Below the pieces are notes generated by a model. The model searched no databases. It worked only from the letters and a program-made list of their open reading frames with translations, and had not been told where the DNA came from. A stretch of 64,000 nt of DNA from Brachionus koreanus (lineage: Eukaryota > Rotifera > Eurotatoria > Ploima > Brachionidae): assembly GCA_016987375.1 (NCBI GenBank), contig PJRA01000263.1:2070800-2134799 (forward strand), read 5' to 3'. Shown here one piece after another: positions 59,058 to 64,000 of this stretch; position 1 is the first letter of the stretch, and every line of letters begins with the position of its first letter. A program made the translations under genes and the position numbers.

Positions 59058-62000
59058 TTATATAATTTTACTTCTTAAATTTCCTGCCTTTTGAATGTAC
59101 TGGTTCAACGACTTGACATTCTCCAGCAATTCTTTGTGATTATTGCTTCTGATTTTGTATCCGTTTATTAAATCTCTATTCATATTCATCAGTTCAAAAT
59201 AATTACGCTTCATTCCTACTCTAAAAAATATATTAATAAATTTTAATTAGCGGTTTTTGATTTTTAATTTTTCAATCATTTCTCAAAAAATTTTTAAGAA
59301 AAAATTGAATTCCAATTGATAAATGTTTTCAAGAAAAAAATTTAAATTAAAATATTTTTTAATGTATTTACATGTCATCCATTAATCTAGAATCTTCAGC
59401 TCGTACAACTAAACTTCGAATTAGATTAGCATGATCAGCCATTTGAGATGTCAATTGCTGTCTTACACTATTGAATTGCTCAATTTGTATAAGAATTTGT
59501 TGTAAATTTTCCAATTCTTTTGGAAAATCACAATTCGAGTGCAAATCTGTTATTTTTAAATTTGTACATAGCGATTGAATTAAATTTCCAGCAAGTTCCA
59601 TATCATCAGTTTTTATAGTCATCTGACCATTTAATTCCATTAAAAAAATAAGACATGTATTATCCCTGAGGGCCATAAAAGCGATATTTATGTTTGAATC
59701 GGCCTCATACTCTTCATCAAGAATAAAATTATTATTTATCCATAGAACTACCTAAAAAAATGATTAAAGCATTAGTTAAATCCTTTCATTCAAGTACTCG
59801 TTGAATTCTTTCGCTGATGGTAAAAGTAACAAAGCTTTTAGGCTCTTCTATCTCAGCTAAATCAACTTTTTTATACATGGCAAATGTGGGAATTAATCTT
59901 GTTTGCTCAATTACATGAAACTGTGTTCTTCAAAGTGAATTTGTAAGTTTGTTTTAGTGAATTATTTAGGTTTATTACGAATTTTCGTATCCGACCATAA
60001 TTTGCATGTGAAGATCTACTGCGACGTCTTTGGGTAAAAAGAGTGGAATAGTCAGTTGACTGTCCAATCGATTTTCTGGCGGATGCCTAAATAATTAAAA
60101 TAAAAATTTAGTAGAAATTTTACTAATTCAAAATTACACCACGTAACTCTCTCCTTTAAAAATGCCTTCAGCAAAATTTATAACTGCTCTGATAACAGTA
60201 TCTGAAAAAAGATAAAATCAAGCTTATATTTTTAATTTTAGAAGGTAATACTATTATTGGTTTTAAGTTGAATTGCAACATGTCCTTTAATAGATCCATT
60301 TTGAAATATTGTACAAAATTTTGATTGAATTTGAGTGTTTGCCTTTAAAATTCAAATGTATTAGAAAATTTTTTATTATTTTATTAATTATTTATAAATT
60401 TAAAGATTAAATTAAAGAGTATTAAAAATCAACTGCATATTGGCATGAAAAAAATTTTCCTTGAAAAATAAGAATATTATGTATACTAACAGTAGTTCTA
60501 AAAATAGTTTTCAAAATTGGCACGCTAAAATCATATGTTTCGTTTAGATAAATACCACATTTTTTTCATGTACTTAATAAACTTAAATAAAAAAACATCT
60601 ATATTTAAAAAAAAAAAAAGTTCAAGAAATTACAAAAACATTGTCTGCCTCTAGTTAAACACTTCAAAAAAATGATTGTTAAAAATTTTAAAAAATCATA
60701 TTTTGATTCTTTTTATTTGACTATCTGATTTATTGCAATTTAAAATTTTGAATTAAAATTTATTCAATTTACGAATGAATACCATTATTGCTCTCTATAA
60801 AAAAATATATGAATTTGATTAAAATTTTAAAACAAAAAGTTCAAATATCTGAAATTTTTATCCTTCCTTATTTTGATTATGGTCTTTCTTTAATTATTTA
60901 CTTCCTCAAGTCTAGTATATAAGACTAGCTAATTGTTTTTATCTTTTCTTATTTAAGCTTTTTTATTTTTAAATTTTCATCTGATGATCCTGTTGTTATT
61001 AATGAATATTTAAAAATTTAAAATTTTTCAGTTTTCATCAGAGAATTTTTTTATGGCTGAAACTTTTTTCATTCAAGGTTTTCTAATCTCAAATCCATCA
61101 ATTTTAGCAGGGCAACTAAAAAAAACTCAATGAGAAATTATCCCTATGAATTAAGGTACTAGTTTCACAGCAAAAATTTGCTGAATCAACATTTGGATAT
61201 ATTTTTACTAAATTTAGTTTTTTTTTTAAACAATTAAATACAAATATGAATATTTTCTCTTTAAAAATATCTTTATATGAAAATTTGAATACAATGATAA
61301 TTGAATTTTTATCATTAAATGAAAAATTTAGATTCATTATTAAATTTTTTTATTTTTAAAATTTTATCATAATAAATATTTTTCTTACTTTTAAATTATT
61401 AATTATTTGTAATAGTGTTTTTATATTGGGTTCCATGATAAAATTACTATGGAACCCTTAACTTAAAAGTTAACTGGTAAACAAATACCAGATAGACGAT
61501 TGCTTTATTTAACTTTTGATCACATTTAATAAATAAATAACAAAATCTTATGAAATAAGAAAAATTTATTTTGATCTTAAAAACCATGCAAATCAAAAAT
61601 TAAGTAATATTAATTAAATTTTATAAAAATCAATGTTACATGAAATCAATTTCAAATTAACGATAATTAAAGTCTTATCTTCTTTAGAAAGATAAAGTGA
61701 TTTAGGATATAAACCACAATTTAACATATACTCATTTAGATAGAAACGTAAATAAAAAATTTCTCTGGATAATTTTTTTTTCGCTAAAGGAAATATTGGG
61801 GAAAGTAAAAATTTTGATCAAATTTTAACAGAAAATTTTAAATGCGCAATTAAATTTCCATGCAGAATTTTGAATGTTTATAACAATTAAAAGTTTTTTT
61901 TTAACTTTTGAAAAAGGACCAAATTTGATCAAAATTTTATTTTGCCTAATATTTTAAATTAATGAAAGAATTATCAATTTTTTGAAATTTAAATGCATCA

Positions 62001-63502
62001 AAATAAATAAGATTTGATAATCAAAAATCTATAAAAAAATTTTACAGGAATTCCGTTGGATTGCTCGCCAAATTCGTCAAACTTAGTCTGAACTGATGGC
62101 TTAGATGCCTCCTCTAAATTACTTAATTCAAGCATTAGATTCTAAACGAAGTATTTTAATTCAAAAAAACAAAATCTTATAAAAAAAATCTACTTGTTTC
62201 TTTTGAGACATGTCTCTTATAGCATCCTGATTTACATTTCTATCAGAAGTCAAATTAATTACATCAGAAGGCATTGGTTTATAACCTCTGACTTCTCCTT
62301 CTGTCGAACAGCAAATTAATTGATCTATGCCGTCCATTTTATAATCAGCCTTGATTTTCAAATAAATAAAATAAATCAAAGTCTTACAATTTTATACAAA
62401 ATACATTAATAATCCCGGCAATTGAATGATCCATATTACATTTGAATACAATTTCTCCATTTTTGATGTTCCTTGCATCAATTTTACCACTACTCCATCC
62501 AGTTATTAATTCTGGCACGCCATCTGCATTTATGTCAAAACTGTGTATAGCCATCGCATTATTCCGGCTCTAAAACTAATTTTGTTAATTCTAAATTTTG
62601 AGTATCTTATTTTTACCTTAATTCGCCAAGTTCTAATATTTTTGTCATATACTCCCACAGATCCGTTTGCCAAAGCATAACCAAAATGATTAGGACTAAG
62701 TTTTACAAGATCCAAAATGGCCTAATGTTTAATTAATTTAAGCAAAAAAATTAATTAATACTTTTTATTATACCTCTGTCTCGGACATTTCTCCAATTAT
62801 TTCGTCATCTTTAAATATTCTAATATCAAAATCTTCGGAGCCGACCAAAAGTTCGTTTAAATTATCATTGTTGAAATCAATCAATTCCAAGGAACAAACA
62901 TTATCTCCAGTCACTGTCCACAAAACTTCCTCGCCAATGTTGTTTAGAGCAATTATGGAACAGTTTCCACCAACAACAACTACTGGATCTTGAATAGCAC
63001 CAAAATTGCCACATTTTATAGCATTCGCTCCATCAGGTAACTAGAAAGATTCAATCATTTTTGGATTAATAAATAATAAAATAAGAAATTTTTTTAATTA
63101 ATTTACATCTTTGTAAAAAATGTCTGTGTTATTGTGAACATCATAAGCCAGAATGTTTGTTTTAGTTCCTACAAAAAGATAATCACTTTCTTTGGATGAG
63201 TCCAAAGAACCAGTTGTCAAAGAACTAATAACGGAATTTATGTTCAATAGACTTAGATTAGAGTCCACTACTGGTTCAATATCTGTGCGTCCTGTTCCTG
63301 AAAACGAATATTGTTGATGAGGATTATGAATAAATACCTGAAATATATTATTTTAAAGCTGAATATTTCATATTATTTTTTTTACTTTTCCAGCTAGAGT
63401 AGCTGCTGTTAGACATGGATGAATTCCGTCATATTTGCCGATGGCAACTGTTCTTGAACAAATTTTATTATTCAATTTCAAAGAAAATATTGGTACAACC
63501 AT
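59058..63502 (-). CDS. BBS2: BBS2, BBSome core subunit
   Basis: BBS2 is part of the BBSome, the coat complex that moves membrane proteins in and out of cilia. Thirteen exons join in phase: 63502-63386, 63337-63107, 63040-62774, 62721-62617, 62569-62405, 62349-62194, 62141-62046, 60342-60252, 60201-60138, 60086-59979, 59927-59798, 59751-59372 and 59220-59058. The product is 690 residues (human 721). The N-terminal beta-propeller shows [55 protein letters not shown] and [17 protein letters not shown]. Then come [37 protein letters not shown], the adaptin-like domain, and the C-terminal helices ([31 protein letters not shown]). Met at 63502 matches the family start; an in-frame Met at 63565 would add 21 residues. 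Intron 7 is 1.7 kb while most others are under 100 bp. The protein ends about 30 residues early. Confidence 0.96.
60343..62045. other. BBS2: BBS2 intron 7
   Basis: This 1.7-kb AT-rich intron begins GTAAAA at 62045 and ends AAAG before 60342 on the minus strand. It is about twenty times longer than most BBS2 introns. I find no coding insert. A somewhat less AT-rich patch lies around 61020-61180. Confidence 0.7.
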
Positions 63503-63870
63503 CTTTTTAAATATTGATTTGGGATTAAAGTATTTAAGAAAATTAAAATTGAATATTTTTTCCATTCGTGACCATGGTTACCGTTGAAAATATCTAAAAG
63601 CAAGATGCTTTTTTTATTGTCTTATATTATCTATTTTAATTTATGCAACAAAATGAATAAATAATAATATCAATTTTTTTTTTACTAGAGAGCTAAAAAT
63701 TAATATTTTATCTTTTAGGATATTGGAATTGTGTGAAGCATTATGCCCTATTTTAACAGAGTAATAAATTTCCCTTTTTTATTATTTTTGTTTTTAAATT
63801 GTCTATTTCATAGATCCAGAAGAGTTTTTCTAATTTGTTAATTTTTAGCTCCAAATAAAAGATAGTAGTT
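63503..63870. other. Shared spacer between divergent BBS2 and a plus-strand gene
   Basis: About 370 bases separate the BBS2 start from a plus-strand coding exon, so both promoters must lie here. Plus-strand acceptor-like sites, TTTCATAG near 63814 and TTTTTAG at 63842-63848, suggest a non-coding 5' exon or trans-splicing for the plus-strand gene. Confidence 0.45.
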
Positions 63871-63971
63871 ATGGAAATTCGCAATAGGCAAAGTTTTTTT
63901 TATGCCCGACTCACTGACCAAGAATCTACATCAGAAAGTGATTCAAATCAATCTTCCTGGCAGAATTTAAA
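63871..63971 (+). CDS. First coding exon of an unidentified gene (partial)
   Basis: From ATG at 63871 the frame reads MEIRNRQSFFYARLTDQES, then a Ser/Asp-rich stretch and SSWQNL, and meets a GTAAAT donor at 63972. The natural reading is a first coding exon that continues beyond the window. A stop codon lies within the donor, so without splicing the product would be only 34 residues. The gene is divergent from BBS2. No domain can be recognised from so short a piece. Confidence 0.45.
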
Positions 63972-64000
63972 GTAAATTTCAATCAGACATCTAGTTTTGT

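Noticed and set aside
1..64000. CRISPR arrays, operons, bacterial promoters or Shine-Dalgarno sites
   Set aside because: No regularly spaced repeats were seen, and the intron-split animal genes rule out a prokaryotic reading.

Overview
This is AT-rich animal nuclear DNA, by eye about three quarters A+T. Its protein genes are split by many short GT-AG introns and sit between long AT-rich spacers. Gene content is metazoan: Ku80, SNAP29, a class A peptide GPCR, adducin, GPN1, BBS2, a tektin-like protein and a CIMIP2/FAM166 ciliary protein. Base composition, compact introns and the mix of decayed DNA transposons and LINEs would suit a small lophotrochozoan or gnathiferan such as a monogonont rotifer. 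That assignment is inference. An 86-base N gap lies at 30365-30450.

Layout. 409-2631 (-): DENN-domain protein. 5553-6539 (-): Ser-rich protein of unknown function with tyrosine motifs. 9472-11775 (+): intronless Ku80. 13494-14147 (-): SNAP29, tail-to-tail with Ku80. About 14740-16360 (-): decayed LINE reverse transcriptase. 17827-19371 (-): two-exon neuropeptide-type GPCR. 20442-20629: foldback MITE with an 8-bp target duplication. 23696-26202 (-): tektin-like gene. 26896-28356 (-): GPN1. 30608-30930 (+): broken Tc1/mariner-type transposase beside the gap. 32117-36900 (-): adducin in 11 exons. 43488-44128: foldback DNA transposon with long terminal inverted repeats, a perfect 9-bp target duplication and an exon-like insert. 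45109-52246 (-): two very long exons, probably one scaffold protein of about 1,970 residues with two kinds of internal repeat. 54894-56154 (-): CIMIP2-family gene. 59058-63502 (-): BBS2 in 13 exons. 63871 onwards (+): first coding exon of a gene divergent from BBS2.

Exon models for adducin, GPN1, BBS2, CIMIP2, the tektin-like gene, the GPCR and the DENN gene were built by hand from splice sites. Every junction keeps phase. This exposed microexons of 13, 14 and 27 nt. Three genes (tektin-like, CIMIP2, BBS2) serve cilia or flagella. The others are general cell genes (DNA repair, autophagic and vesicle fusion, RNA polymerase assembly, membrane skeleton) and do not form a pathway. Nearly all genes are on the minus strand. 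The least explained material is the large repeat protein at 45109-52246 and the foldback element at 43.5-44.1 kb.
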